Assembly: GCF_001280845.1 (NCBI RefSeq)
Contig: NZ_LGHP01000002.1
Coordinates: forward strand, 1,162,080-1,226,079
DNA from: Bacillus sp. FJAT-28004
Lineage (GTDB): Bacteria; Bacillota; Bacilli; Paenibacillales; Paenibacillaceae
DNA length: 64,000 nt
Direction of reading: 5' to 3'
This document shows positions 17,060 to 26,333 of this stretch, in pieces (the stretch's first letter is position 1; each line of letters begins with the position of its first letter). A program made the translations under genes and the position numbers. The notes under the pieces were generated by a model, which did not search any database, was not told the DNA's origin, and was given only the letters and a program-made list of their open reading frames with translations.

Positions 17060-17602
17060 ATGAACATAAGCCTACAATCTTTTCCAACATTGTCTAAAGG
17101 TATCGTCATGGGTTCGGTTGAAAACTGCTTCTCTCTTGAATATGAAGTGGCTGAAGAGTCTGTTAGTAATATTAGCATCATACCTACAGTTGGCGATCAA
17201 TATGTAGTGATGAAGCTTGATGATGGAAGATGGGAGCTTGCAGGAGGTACTTTAGAGCCGAAAGAGCATCATATGGATGCCCTTGTTCGTGAGGTGAAAG
17301 AAGAGCTTGGCGCTGAGCTGGTTTCTTACACGTTGTTCGGTTGCTTTAAATGTCGTTCATTTGCTTCTGAGCCGTATAGGCCGCATATTCCGCATCCTCA
17401 TTTTGTAAGACTTGTCGGCTATGGGGAGGTTAATCTCGTAGAGGCACCGCTCAACCCGCCAGATGGGGAGCAAGTCATCGCAGTTGATGTTGTGGATATT
17501 GATGAGGCAGTAAGAAGGTTTGAGGAAATAGGCAGGTTTGATATTGCAGAGTTATATATACTAGCCCATCAGCTAAGAAAAGCAGCGCTGAATCATTGTT
17601 AA
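17060..17602 (+). CDS. Nudix hydrolase
   Basis: A 180-residue Nudix-fold pyrophosphohydrolase. The complete Nudix box is present: G at GTLEPKE, seven residues, then REVKEELGA (~residues 67-89), giving the Mg2+-binding Glu residues. Substrate unknown; the PYRPHIPHPHFVRLVGYG segment after the box is distinctive. ATG 17060 has AAGGA upstream, whereas the ATG at 17039 has none. Confidence 0.8.
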   Translation: MNISLQSFPTLSKGIVMGSVENCFSLEYEVAEESVSNISIIPTVGDQYVVMKLDDGRWELAGGTLEPKEHHMDALVREVKEELGAELVSYTLFGCFKCRSFASEPYRPHIPHPHFVRLVGYGEVNLVEAPLNPPDGEQVIAVDVVDIDEAVRRFEEIGRFDIAELYILAHQLRKAALNHC

Positions 17603-17640
17603 TAAAACATAAAAGATAGCTCGAAATGTGAACGGATTAC

Positions 17641-17669
17641 TTAGAATTTACTGTTGCATATGGTATGAT
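17641..17669 (+). promoter_or_regulatory. candidate promoter for the YfiT-like gene
   Basis: TTAGAA (17641-17646), 17-base spacer, TATGAT (17664-17669). Confidence 0.35.
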
Positions 17670-17717
17670 AGAAGGAGTGTTTGTAGGTGTAGGGACGAAT
17701 GAACAGGAGGGAACGGA

Positions 17718-18242
17718 ATGGACAAATTACGTTATCCAATTGGCAGGTACTCGTTCGAGGGAATGACGGTTAAGCAGCGTGAACAATGGATTGTGGAGAT
17801 TGAGAGGCTTCCAGGACAGCTTAGAGCGGCTTTGGCAGATTTGGATGAAGACATGTTGGATACGTCTTATCGAAGTGGCGGCTGGAGCTTACGGCAGGTT
17901 GTTCATCATTTGGCAGATGCTTCGATGAATAGTTTCACGCGTTTCAAACTTGCCCTGACGGAGTCCAATCCGACGATTAAGCCCTTTAACGGGGAACGAT
18001 GGGCAGAAACCGCTGACAGCCTACAAGCATCAACAGATATCAGCGTAGCAATTGTAGAGGGCATTTATGCAAGGTGGGTGTTGCTGCTTCGTTCCATGGA
18101 TGCTTCTGATTTCGATAAAATGTTTTATCATCCAGAGAAGGGCAGTCAAATTGGCTTAGCTTATTTTCTAGGATTTGTAGCTTGGCACGGCAAACATCAT
18201 GTTGCTCAAATTACAAGCTTAAGGGAACGCAAGGATTGGTAG
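17718..18242 (+). CDS. YfiT/DinB-family metal-dependent protein (putative bacillithiol transferase)
   Basis: A 174-residue four-helix DinB-fold protein closely resembling B. subtilis YfiT. The N-terminal LRYPIGRYSFEG, GGWSLRQVVHHLADASMNS and AWHGKHHVAQI segments carry the three metal-binding His positions. YfiT-type proteins (BstA) are bacillithiol S-transferases that act on electrophiles; bacillithiol use is expected in this group of bacteria. AGGAGGGAA precedes the ATG. A terminator-like hairpin follows. Confidence 0.8.
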   Translation: MDKLRYPIGRYSFEGMTVKQREQWIVEIERLPGQLRAALADLDEDMLDTSYRSGGWSLRQVVHHLADASMNSFTRFKLALTESNPTIKPFNGERWAETADSLQASTDISVAIVEGIYARWVLLLRSMDASDFDKMFYHPEKGSQIGLAYFLGFVAWHGKHHVAQITSLRERKDW

Positions 18243-18297
18243 CTCAATTAGTAATTATAAGTTACAAACAGAAGTTACAGATTTCAAATAATAAAAC

Positions 18298-18338
18298 ATG
18301 ATAAGCTAGATACTTATTATGCAGCTTATCATTTTATC
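18298..18338 (+). terminator. terminator-like hairpin
   Basis: ATGATAAGCT (18298-18307) pairs perfectly with AGCTTATCAT (18323-18332), followed by a short T-rich stretch. Confidence 0.6.
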
Positions 18339-18342
18339 GCGT

Positions 18343-18453
18343 AACGAGCTTTCCGCCTTAGGGCGGCCACTGCCGTTTGCAATTGAAAGTGTGAAAGCAG
18401 CTATATTTCATTGTGGAACGAGCGATTGCCGCCAAAGGACGGACTCAGCCGTT
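18343..18453 (+). repeat. two diverged copies of a GC-rich direct repeat upstream of coaBC
   Basis: Copy 1 (18343-18378) and copy 2 (18417-18453) share AACGAGC, CCGCC, GG(A/G)CGG and GCCGTTT in the same order. Copy 1 can fold CCGCC/GGCGG. They contrast with the AT-rich gap around them and look like a dispersed intergenic element. Confidence 0.5.
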
Positions 18454-18475
18454 TACGCTCGACAGGAGATACACC

Positions 18476-19687
18476 ATGCTAAAAGGAAAAACGATTATAC
18501 TCGGCATCACAGGCGGAATAGCTGCCTATAAAGGCGCAGCGCTTTGCAGCAAGCTGGTGCAGGCGGGCGTGAATGTGAACGTCATCATGACAGAATCGGC
18601 AACAAAATTTATAACGCCGCTTACGTTGCAAACGTTATCTCGCAACCCCGTATATATCGATACGTTCGATGAGAGAGATCCTGCGGTTGTTTCTCATATT
18701 CACTTGGCTGATCACGCGGATCTGATCGTGATTGCTCCGGCTACTGCTAATGCGATAGCTAAGCTAGCCGGAGGCCATGCTGATGACATGCTTAGCACAA
18801 CGCTTCTTGCGGCTACATGCCCGATACTTATTGCCCCTGCGATGAATGTACATATGTATGAGCATCCTGCCGTTGTCAATAATTTGGAGCTGCTTGCTTC
18901 ACGCGGCGTGATGTTCGTTGAGCCTGGTACTGGACAGCTCGCATGCGGTTATGTCGCTAAAGGACGTCTGGCAGAGCCGGAGGACATCGTAACTGCGATC
19001 GACTCGTGGTTCGGCAAAGGCAGTAAGCTTAAAGGGAAAAAAATGCTTGTCACCGCAGGCGGGACGATTGAGCGACTGGACCCTGTGAGATATTTGACGA
19101 ATGATTCGTCCGGCAAGATGGGCTTTGCAATTGCAGAAGCGGGACTGATGATGGGAGCCGATGTCACATTGGTTGCTGGCCGCACCTCAGCATCGCCTCC
19201 TGCGGGTGTTAAGGTCATCCATGTTGAGTCCGCTCAGCAAATGCTTGAAGCTGTAACAAGCGTTTATGACGAAATGGATATTGTTGTGAAATCGGCTGCG
19301 GTAGCTGATTACCGAGCGGCGTTTGTGAGCGATCAGAAGATCAAGAAAAACGGCGAGAAACTTGTGCTTGAGCTTGAGCGGACGACTGATATTTTGGAGA
19401 CGCTTGGGCAGCGCAAGAAGCAGCAGTTTCTCGTCGGTTTTGCAGCGGAGACCGAGCAGATTGAGCATTATGCGATGGACAAGCTGCGCCGCAAGCATTG
19501 CGACCTCGTGGTTGCTAATGATGTAAGCAAGGACGGGGCTGGCTTTAACGGGGATACAAATATTGTGCAAGTTTTTGGCTCAGAAGGACTTGTCGAGCAG
19601 ATGCCCCTCTTATCTAAACGTGAGGTTGCGAATCGCTTGCTGGAGTTGATTGCAAGGCGGCTTGTGTCTCCTGGAGGGAACGGCTAA
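18476..19687 (+). CDS. coaBC: CoaBC, phosphopantothenoylcysteine synthetase/decarboxylase
   Basis: Bifunctional coenzyme A biosynthesis enzyme. The N-terminal flavin-dependent decarboxylase (CoaC, residues 1-~180) shows GITGGIAAYK, the active-site HLADHADLIVIAPATANA region and APAMNVHMYEHPAV. The C-terminal ligase (CoaB, ~185-400) shows LVTAGGTIERLDPVRYLTN and the ANDVSKDGAGF segment. 403 residues, full length. AGGAGAT precedes the ATG; the frame continues 21 codons upstream across a repeat. The stop overlaps the priA start (TAATG). Confidence 0.95.
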   Translation: MLKGKTIILGITGGIAAYKGAALCSKLVQAGVNVNVIMTESATKFITPLTLQTLSRNPVYIDTFDERDPAVVSHIHLADHADLIVIAPATANAIAKLAGGHADDMLSTTLLAATCPILIAPAMNVHMYEHPAVVNNLELLASRGVMFVEPGTGQLACGYVAKGRLAEPEDIVTAIDSWFGKGSKLKGKKMLVTAGGTIERLDPVRYLTNDSSGKMGFAIAEAGLMMGADVTLVAGRTSASPPAGVKVIHVESAQQMLEAVTSVYDEMDIVVKSAAVADYRAAFVSDQKIKKNGEKLVLELERTTDILETLGQRKKQQFLVGFAAETEQIEHYAMDKLRRKHCDLVVANDVSKDGAGFNGDTNIVQVFGSEGLVEQMPLLSKREVANRLLELIARRLVSPGGNG

Positions 19688-22179
19688 TGATTGCTAAAGT
19701 AATTGTAGACGTGCCGAGCCGCCAGACGGATCGGCCGTTTGACTATGAGGTGCCTGCAACCTTTGAAGAGTGGATCGAGGTCGGCAGCCGCGTCGGCGTT
19801 CCTTTTGGCGGCCGCGTCTTGCAGGGATTCGTCACGGAATTGACGGAGACGACAGATGTTGCTCTAAATCGTTTGAAGCCCATTTCAGAGCTGCTGGATC
19901 ATGTTCCGCCGTTATTGCCGGATCTTATCGAGCTTGCGAAGTGGATGAGCGATAAATATTGCTGTTCATGGACGACGGCGCTGCAGGCAATGATACCCGC
20001 AGCTTTGAAAGGGAAGGCAGAACGGCTAGTCGGCATTCAAGATGAGGAAGCTGCGATGGAGGATCTCCCGCCAGCTATGCTGGAATGGCTAGGCAGCAGC
20101 GGACAGCTTGTTAAACTTGAAGTACTCCTGGAGCGTTTTCCTGAGTATGCAAAAACCGTCAAAGCAGCCCTTCGCGAAGGCGTGCTGGTCGAACAGACTT
20201 CAATTCGCGACCGACTTGCTGTACGCAAAGTGCTGACGGTATACGTGCCAGAGGATGTGGAGGCTGTACGTGTGCAAATGGAAGCTTTGCCTTCCCGTGC
20301 GGCGAAGCAGCGTGAAGTTCTTGCCTTTATGCTGGAGCATGGTGGACCACTTGCGCTGCAGCAGCTGCTCACTTTGGCTGGAGGTTCTGCGGCAAGTGTT
20401 CGTTCACTAGCGGAGAAAGGATTGCTTGAGCTTCGAGAGGTGGAGCAGCAGCGCGATCCGTATGCTGGCAGAGAGTTTGAACGAACGACTCCACTGGAGC
20501 TGACCGAGGGCCAGAAGGATGTGTATGACCGTATAGTTAGAGCAGTGGATGCAGGCGAGCCTCAGACGATGCTGTTGCATGGCGTAACGGGAAGCGGGAA
20601 AACGGAAGTCTATTTGCAGTCGATCCAATTTTGCTTGGAGCAGGAGAAGCAGGCTATCGTGCTCGTTCCTGAAATTTCACTAACGCCTCAGATGGTTGAG
20701 CGTTTCAAAGGACGGTTTGGAGATGCGGTTGCGGTGCTGCACAGCAGGCTTTCAAATGGTGAGCGCTATGATGAATGGCGCAAAATTCGCAGCCGCCAAG
20801 TACAGGTAGCTATTGGAGCACGCTCGGCTATTTTTGCACCCTTTGAAAGAATCGGGCTTATTATAATAGATGAAGAACATGAATCATCCTATAAACAGGA
20901 AGAAAGCCCGAAATATCATGCGCGCGATGTAGCAGTTCGAAGAGCGAAGCAGCATGGGGCTGCAGTTGTGCTTGGTTCAGCAACGCCTTCCTTGGAATCC
21001 TTTGCTGCTGCGAGCAGGCCGCTAACAGCTCGTGATGAAGGGCGTGAACCGGCATTGCTGCCGATGCCGAGCCGTGTAGGCGACAGACCGCTTCCGCCGG
21101 TTGCCGTTATCGATATGCGTGAAGAGCTGAAGGAAGGCAATCGCTCGATGTTCAGTCGTCTGCTGCACAGCTCGCTTGCTGAGCGGCTCGAGCGCGGTGA
21201 GCAGTCCGTTCTGCTGCTTAATAGACGGGGGTACTCAACGTTTGTGATGTGCCGCTCCTGCGGCTATACTGCAGCTTGTCCCCACTGTGATATTTCGCTG
21301 ACCTATCATCAGAAATCACGGGCGCTGCGCTGCCATTATTGCGGGCATGCTGAGCAAGCGCCAACAACATGTCCATCCTGCCAAAGCGAGCATATTCGTT
21401 ATTTTGGAACAGGAACGCAGCGGGTTGAGGAAGAACTATCTAAGTTGTTCCCGGGCATTCGTGTTATTCGAATGGATGTGGATACGACCACAGAAAAAAA
21501 TTCGCATGAGAAGCTTTTGAAGCAGTTTGGAGAGCGAAAAGCGGATGTGCTGCTCGGCACGCAGATGGTGGCGAAAGGTCTTGATTTTCCTTACGTTACT
21601 CTAGTTGGAGTCATCGCTGCCGATACATCGCTTAATTTGCCAGATTTTCGCGCAGCTGAACGAACGTTTCAATTGCTCACTCAGGTTGCCGGCCGCGCAG
21701 GGAGGCATCATTTGCCAGGCGAGGTCGTCATTCAAACCTATGCACCTGAGCATTATGCTGTAGTAACGGCTCAGCAGCATGATTACACTGCTTTTGTGAG
21801 TGAAGAGCTGCGTCATCGCAGCGCAATGGGGTATCCGCCTTATTGCAGGCTGATTCTCGTTACGATGTCTCATGAACAGCTACCATTGTTATCTTCCATT
21901 AGCGAACGGTTTGCTGCAGATCTGCGAGAATTAGCAGAGAATGAAGGCGTCCTTATTTCTCTAAGCAGTGGATTTGGTAGAGCACTGGAGGTGCTTGGAC
22001 CCGTAGCATCGCCGATTTCGAGAATGAAAGATCGCTACCGTTTTCAATGTGTGATAAAATATCGTGGGAGTATCGATGCTTCAGCTCTTGTACGTAAGGC
22101 GCTCATCCCGTTTACGGACGGTCCGCCTCAGCGTCAGGTGCAATTCAGTATTGACGTAGATCCACAAGTTATATTATAA
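19687..22179 (+). CDS. priA: primosomal replication restart helicase PriA
   Basis: A 3'-5' SF2 helicase that reloads the replisome at stalled forks. The N-terminal DNA-binding domain begins IAKVIVDVPSRQTDRPFDYEVP. Walker A GVTGSGKTEVY near residue 300, DEEH near 395. The helicase contains the paired zinc-binding cysteines CRSCG, CPHC, CHYCG and CPSC between ~519 and 570, and motif VI QVAGRAGRHHLPG. Normal length at 830 residues. Coupled to coaBC by one-base overlap, as in Bacillus. Confidence 0.95.
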   Translation: MIAKVIVDVPSRQTDRPFDYEVPATFEEWIEVGSRVGVPFGGRVLQGFVTELTETTDVALNRLKPISELLDHVPPLLPDLIELAKWMSDKYCCSWTTALQAMIPAALKGKAERLVGIQDEEAAMEDLPPAMLEWLGSSGQLVKLEVLLERFPEYAKTVKAALREGVLVEQTSIRDRLAVRKVLTVYVPEDVEAVRVQMEALPSRAAKQREVLAFMLEHGGPLALQQLLTLAGGSAASVRSLAEKGLLELREVEQQRDPYAGREFERTTPLELTEGQKDVYDRIVRAVDAGEPQTMLLHGVTGSGKTEVYLQSIQFCLEQEKQAIVLVPEISLTPQMVERFKGRFGDAVAVLHSRLSNGERYDEWRKIRSRQVQVAIGARSAIFAPFERIGLIIIDEEHESSYKQEESPKYHARDVAVRRAKQHGAAVVLGSATPSLESFAAASRPLTARDEGREPALLPMPSRVGDRPLPPVAVIDMREELKEGNRSMFSRLLHSSLAERLERGEQSVLLLNRRGYSTFVMCRSCGYTAACPHCDISLTYHQKSRALRCHYCGHAEQAPTTCPSCQSEHIRYFGTGTQRVEEELSKLFPGIRVIRMDVDTTTEKNSHEKLLKQFGERKADVLLGTQMVAKGLDFPYVTLVGVIAADTSLNLPDFRAAERTFQLLTQVAGRAGRHHLPGEVVIQTYAPEHYAVVTAQQHDYTAFVSEELRHRSAMGYPPYCRLILVTMSHEQLPLLSSISERFAADLRELAENEGVLISLSSGFGRALEVLGPVASPISRMKDRYRFQCVIKYRGSIDASALVRKALIPFTDGPPQRQVQFSIDVDPQVIL

Positions 22180-22221
22180 ATAGCTATTACTATTTTAATG
22201 AACGTAAAGGAAGGGAATACT

Positions 22222-22707
22222 ATGAGTATCCGTATAATTGTAAAAGAGCCAGATCCGGTATTGCGGGAAGTGGCTAAGGAAGTAACGAAGTTTAATGCAA
22301 ACTTGAAAAAGTTGTTAAAGGATATGGCTGAGACGATGTACGATGCAGAGGGTGTGGGACTTGCAGCACCTCAAATCGGTATTTCCAAACGGGTTATCGT
22401 TGTGGATGTAGGCGATGAGAATGGTTTGGTCGAAATGGTTAATCCCGTCATCGTGGAGCAAGAGGGTGAGCAGCTTGGTCCTGAGGGCTGCTTGAGCATA
22501 CCAAACCTTAATGGCGACGTGCTTCGTGCTGACCGCATCGTGGTTACAGGACAAGATAGCAGCGGACAGACGTTTACAGTCCAAGCATCAGGATACTTCG
22601 CGCGCGCGTTCCAGCATGAAGTCGATCATTTGAACGGAATTTTGTTTACCGATTTGGCGGAGAGTATCTACGACATTTCGGAAAGAGCTAGAAAAGGCGG
22701 CGAATAG
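22222..22707 (+). CDS. def: peptide deformylase
   Basis: Metalloenzyme that removes the formyl group from nascent proteins. All three family motifs are present: GVGLAAPQIG (~45), EGCLSIP (~90) with the metal-binding Cys, and QHEVDHLNG (~132) with the metal-binding His pair and catalytic Glu. 161 residues. ATG 22222 follows AAGGAAGGG; an in-frame ATG at 22198 lacks a ribosome site. fmt starts four bases after its stop, pairing formylation and deformylation genes. Confidence 0.95.
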   Translation: MSIRIIVKEPDPVLREVAKEVTKFNANLKKLLKDMAETMYDAEGVGLAAPQIGISKRVIVVDVGDENGLVEMVNPVIVEQEGEQLGPEGCLSIPNLNGDVLRADRIVVTGQDSSGQTFTVQASGYFARAFQHEVDHLNGILFTDLAESIYDISERARKGGE

Positions 22708-22711
22708 CTTC

Positions 22712-23668
22712 ATGCGTATCGTATTTATGGGAACGCCGGATTTTGCCGTTCCCTCTTTGAAGCTGCTCCTTGAGCAGCAGTATAACGTTGTTGCTGTTGT
22801 AACACAGCCTGATCGGCCGAAGGGCCGCAAAAAAACGCTGACGCCGCCGCCTGTAAAGGAAGCGGCGTTGTCGCTTGGTCTGCCAGTTCTGCAGCCAGAG
22901 CGAATGCGCAGTGCAGAAGCGGTTGCAATGGTTGCCGAGATGAAGCCGGATCTTATTGTAACGGCTGCTTACGGCCAAATACTGCCGAAGGCGCTGCTAG
23001 AAATTCCGCGTTTTGGCTGTATCAACGTGCATGGCTCTTTGCTGCCGAAATATCGCGGTGGTGCTCCTATTCAACGTTCTATCATAAATGGTGAGAGTTC
23101 AACTGGCGTGACAATCATGTATATGGCAGAAGGATTGGACACAGGCGATATGATTAGCGTGGTAGAGCTTCCGATAACCGATGAGGATACATCGGGGACG
23201 ATGTTCGATAAGCTGAGTATCGCGGGTGCTGATCTGCTTGGCAAGACGCTACCGGCTATCGTTGCTGGAGAAGTGAAAGCCGAGCCGCAGCAGCATGAGC
23301 AAGCAACCTACGCACCGAATTTGACCCGCGAGGATGAGCGAATCGATTGGACAAGACCTGCGCGTGCCATCTTTAATCAGGTGCGAGGTTTGTCTCCAAT
23401 GGCTGGAGCCTTTACCTACTTAAACGGTGAAGTGTTCAAAGTATGGAATTGCGAAGTTCCTTCAGCAGCTGCGGCTGTTAAGTCTGCTGTTGAGCCAGGG
23501 ACAGTAATTACAGCAGACAGCAGCGGCATTCATGTTCAAACGGGCCAAGGCGTGTTAGTGTTGAAAGAAATCCAACCTGCCGGAAAAAGAACGATGACCG
23601 CTGTAGAGTGGCTTAAGGGTGCGCGTCTTGAAGCGGGCACACGACTAGGGGATGGTGGAGCAGCATGA
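22712..23668 (+). CDS. fmt: methionyl-tRNA formyltransferase
   Basis: Formylates initiator Met-tRNA using 10-formyl-THF. N-terminal Rossmann domain with VFMGTPDFAVPSL, the folate/catalytic motif NVHGSLLPKYRGGAPIQ (~residues 107-123), and a C-terminal OB-like tRNA-binding domain from ~205. 318 residues, normal length. It overlaps rsmB by four bases. Confidence 0.95.
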   Translation: MRIVFMGTPDFAVPSLKLLLEQQYNVVAVVTQPDRPKGRKKTLTPPPVKEAALSLGLPVLQPERMRSAEAVAMVAEMKPDLIVTAAYGQILPKALLEIPRFGCINVHGSLLPKYRGGAPIQRSIINGESSTGVTIMYMAEGLDTGDMISVVELPITDEDTSGTMFDKLSIAGADLLGKTLPAIVAGEVKAEPQQHEQATYAPNLTREDERIDWTRPARAIFNQVRGLSPMAGAFTYLNGEVFKVWNCEVPSAAAAVKSAVEPGTVITADSSGIHVQTGQGVLVLKEIQPAGKRTMTAVEWLKGARLEAGTRLGDGGAA

Positions 23669-25179
23669 CGGAAAGTACACAAAAGCCAAGCCCTAATCGC
23701 AATATCAACAATCGTGCAAAGGGGAAGCCCAAAGCAAAATCGGGACATAAACGACCTTCTGCCGGCGGGCAACCTGTTCAAAATGGCCAGCAGCAGCCAG
23801 GACCTCGTAAAGTGAAATCTCCGCGTGAACTGGCGATGGATACATTAGTAAAAGTCGCACAAACCGGCGCATACAGCAATTTGCAGCTTAATCGGACATT
23901 GCAGGACGCAGGTTTGCAGCGAGCGGACGCTGGTCTTGTTACCGAACTCGTTTACGGTACGATTCAGCGGCAAGTGACGCTTGATTACTGGCTTAGCCGT
24001 TTTGTTTCCAAAGGGCTACATAAGCTTGAGCCTTGGGTACATCAGCTGCTTCGAATGAGTGCTTATCAGCTATTGTACTTAGATCGCATTCCGGCACACG
24101 CTGCTGTGAATGAAGCAGTTACAATTGCTAAGAAACGCGGCCATTCTGGTATTTCAGGCATGGTTAATGGCGTGCTTCGGAGTATTGACCGCGGCAGAGC
24201 TGAGCTGCAGCCATCTGAAATTAAACATAAAGATCCAATCGTGCAAATCTCGCTGCGTCACTCTTATCCTGAATGGCTCGTAAGCCGCTGGGTAGCGGCA
24301 TACGGAACTGAGCAAGCAGAGGCTATCTGCGCAGCAGGTAATGAGCATCCGCATACAAGCGTTCGTGCAAATACGTTAAGAGGCAATCGCGATGCAGCGA
24401 TCGAGCTTCTAAAAGCAGCTGGATATGAGGCCGAGCCTTCTGTCATTGCGCCTGCTGGTATTACAATTAATCGCGGGGGCAATCTGGCGGATACGGACGG
24501 ATTCCGCGAGGGTATATGGTCGGTACAAGATGAAAGCTCCATGTTGGTAGCTGAAGTCGTAGCGCCAAAAGCCGGCATGCAGGTGTTGGATTGCTGCGCG
24601 GCACCTGGAGGAAAGAGCGCGCATTTGGCAGAGTTGATGGGCGGCAAGGGCAAGGTATGGGCGAACGATTTGCATGCGCATAAACGCGACTTAATCGTGA
24701 CACAGACTGAGCGTTTGAAGCTGCGCAATGTTGAAGCGATTACCGAGGATGCTCTCAAACTAGGCGAGCGCTTCAAACCACATTCGATGGATGCCGTTTT
24801 GCTTGACGCTCCATGCTCTGGATTCGGCGTCATTAGACGCAAACCGGAAATCAAATGGACCAAAACCGCAGGTGATGTATCGGATATCGCTGCCATTCAA
24901 CAGCGTTTATTGAATTCTGTATGTGATTTAGTCCGCCCCGGCGGTGTACTTGTATACAGCACTTGCACGATAGAGAAGGAAGAGAATGAGCAGCAAGTAG
25001 CACGGTTCTTGCAGGAGCATCCTGAATTTGAATTGGATCGCAATTGGCCAGAGGTTATTGTTGATCAGTTGATGAAAGCTGGCGCTATTGATGAGCATTT
25101 TGATGGTCAAGCTCAGCTGCTTCCACAGCATTTTGACAGTGACGGATTTTTCATAGCAAGGATGATAAAGCGTCCATAA
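23665..25179 (+). CDS. rsmB: 16S rRNA m5C967 methyltransferase RsmB
   Basis: SAM-dependent rRNA cytosine-C5 methyltransferase. After a ~50-residue Lys/Gln/Pro-rich low-complexity start, a NusB-like RNA-binding domain spans ~50-190, then the methyltransferase domain with DCCAAPGGKSAHLAELM (SAM site), DAPCSGFG (~382, catalytic Cys) and YSTCTIEKEENE (~432, second Cys). 504 residues; the basic N-terminal extension is longer than in B. subtilis. ATGA overlap with fmt. Confidence 0.93.
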   Translation: MTESTQKPSPNRNINNRAKGKPKAKSGHKRPSAGGQPVQNGQQQPGPRKVKSPRELAMDTLVKVAQTGAYSNLQLNRTLQDAGLQRADAGLVTELVYGTIQRQVTLDYWLSRFVSKGLHKLEPWVHQLLRMSAYQLLYLDRIPAHAAVNEAVTIAKKRGHSGISGMVNGVLRSIDRGRAELQPSEIKHKDPIVQISLRHSYPEWLVSRWVAAYGTEQAEAICAAGNEHPHTSVRANTLRGNRDAAIELLKAAGYEAEPSVIAPAGITINRGGNLADTDGFREGIWSVQDESSMLVAEVVAPKAGMQVLDCCAAPGGKSAHLAELMGGKGKVWANDLHAHKRDLIVTQTERLKLRNVEAITEDALKLGERFKPHSMDAVLLDAPCSGFGVIRRKPEIKWTKTAGDVSDIAAIQQRLLNSVCDLVRPGGVLVYSTCTIEKEENEQQVARFLQEHPEFELDRNWPEVIVDQLMKAGAIDEHFDGQAQLLPQHFDSDGFFIARMIKRP

Positions 25180-25279
25180 TCGCAGCTTATGGCTGAACAT
25201 GGGCGTTTGTGGTAAAATAAATCGATGGCGGCGTTCAGCTTGTTTGAGCCGCCTACTATAAAGGTACAGGTGTGATGAA

Positions 25280-26326
25280 ATGAAACCATGCATATATGAC
25301 TACACGCTCGAACAGCTTCAACAATGGATGACAGATAATGGTGAGCCGGCATTTCGCGGCGGTCAGCTGTTTGATTGGCTATATGTGAAGCGGGTAAAGA
25401 GCTTTGAAGATATGTCCAACCTATCGAAGCCGCTTCGCGATAAGCTGGAGGAGAACTTCCAGATTATTACCCTTAGCGAGATTACAAAGTTCGAATCGAA
25501 GGATGGAACTGTTAAATTTCTGTTTGGTCTTCATGACGCTCATGCGATTGAGACCGTTATTATGCGCCATAACTACGGCAACAGTATTTGTGTAACGACA
25601 CAGGTCGGCTGCCGAATTGGCTGTACGTTTTGTGCTTCGACGCTCGGCGGCTTGAAACGCAACTTGACTGCGGGCGAGATCGTAGCGCAGGTCGTGACAG
25701 CGCAGATGATGCTTGATGCTACTGGAGAACGTGTTTCCAGCATCGTTATAATGGGATCAGGCGAGCCGTTTGAGAACTACGATGCAACGATGGCTTTTTT
25801 GCGTATCATGATCCACGAGAAGGGTCTTAACATCGGGCAACGACACATTACAGTTTCTACCAGTGGCATCGTGCCAAGCATGTACAAGTTTGCCGAGGAG
25901 AATACACAAATCAACTTGGCGTTATCGATCCATGCGCCAAATGATACGCTTCGCTCGAAGCTAATGCCGGTAAACCGTCGTTTTCCTTTTGCTGACGTAA
26001 TGGCTGCTTGTCATAACTATATTGCGAAGACTGGCCGTAGAATTACGTTTGAGTACGCTTTGATCGGTGGAGTTAATGATCAAGCTGAACATGCGCAAGA
26101 GCTGGCGGACGTGCTGCAAGGAATGTTGTGCCACGTAAACTTGATTCCTGTAAACCATGTACCTGAACGAAATTATGTTAGAACACCGCGTGAAGACATT
26201 TTTGAATTCCAACGTGTACTCGAGAAAAATAAAGTGAGCGTTACGATCCGTAGGGAACAAGGGCATGACATTGCAGCTGCATGCGGCCAATTAAGAGCGA
26301 AACATATGGAGTCTCAAGCGAGGTGA
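25280..26326 (+). CDS. rlmN: radical-SAM rRNA/tRNA methyltransferase RlmN
   Basis: Methylates C2 of A2503 in 23S rRNA (and A37 in some tRNAs) by radical SAM chemistry. The Fe-S motif GCRIGCTFCAS (CxxxCxxC) is at ~residues 110-120. The other conserved cysteine lies in AACGQL near the C-terminus. 348 residues. AGGTGTGATGAA precedes the ATG. prpC starts seven bases after the stop. Confidence 0.95.
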   Translation: MKPCIYDYTLEQLQQWMTDNGEPAFRGGQLFDWLYVKRVKSFEDMSNLSKPLRDKLEENFQIITLSEITKFESKDGTVKFLFGLHDAHAIETVIMRHNYGNSICVTTQVGCRIGCTFCASTLGGLKRNLTAGEIVAQVVTAQMMLDATGERVSSIVIMGSGEPFENYDATMAFLRIMIHEKGLNIGQRHITVSTSGIVPSMYKFAEENTQINLALSIHAPNDTLRSKLMPVNRRFPFADVMAACHNYIAKTGRRITFEYALIGGVNDQAEHAQELADVLQGMLCHVNLIPVNHVPERNYVRTPREDIFEFQRVLEKNKVSVTIRREQGHDIAAACGQLRAKHMESQAR

Positions 26327-26333
26327 TGATTGA

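Noticed and set aside
24264..24896. 210-codon minus-strand frame opposite rsmB
   Set aside because: Covers the conserved methyltransferase motifs of rsmB on the other strand; no ribosome site.
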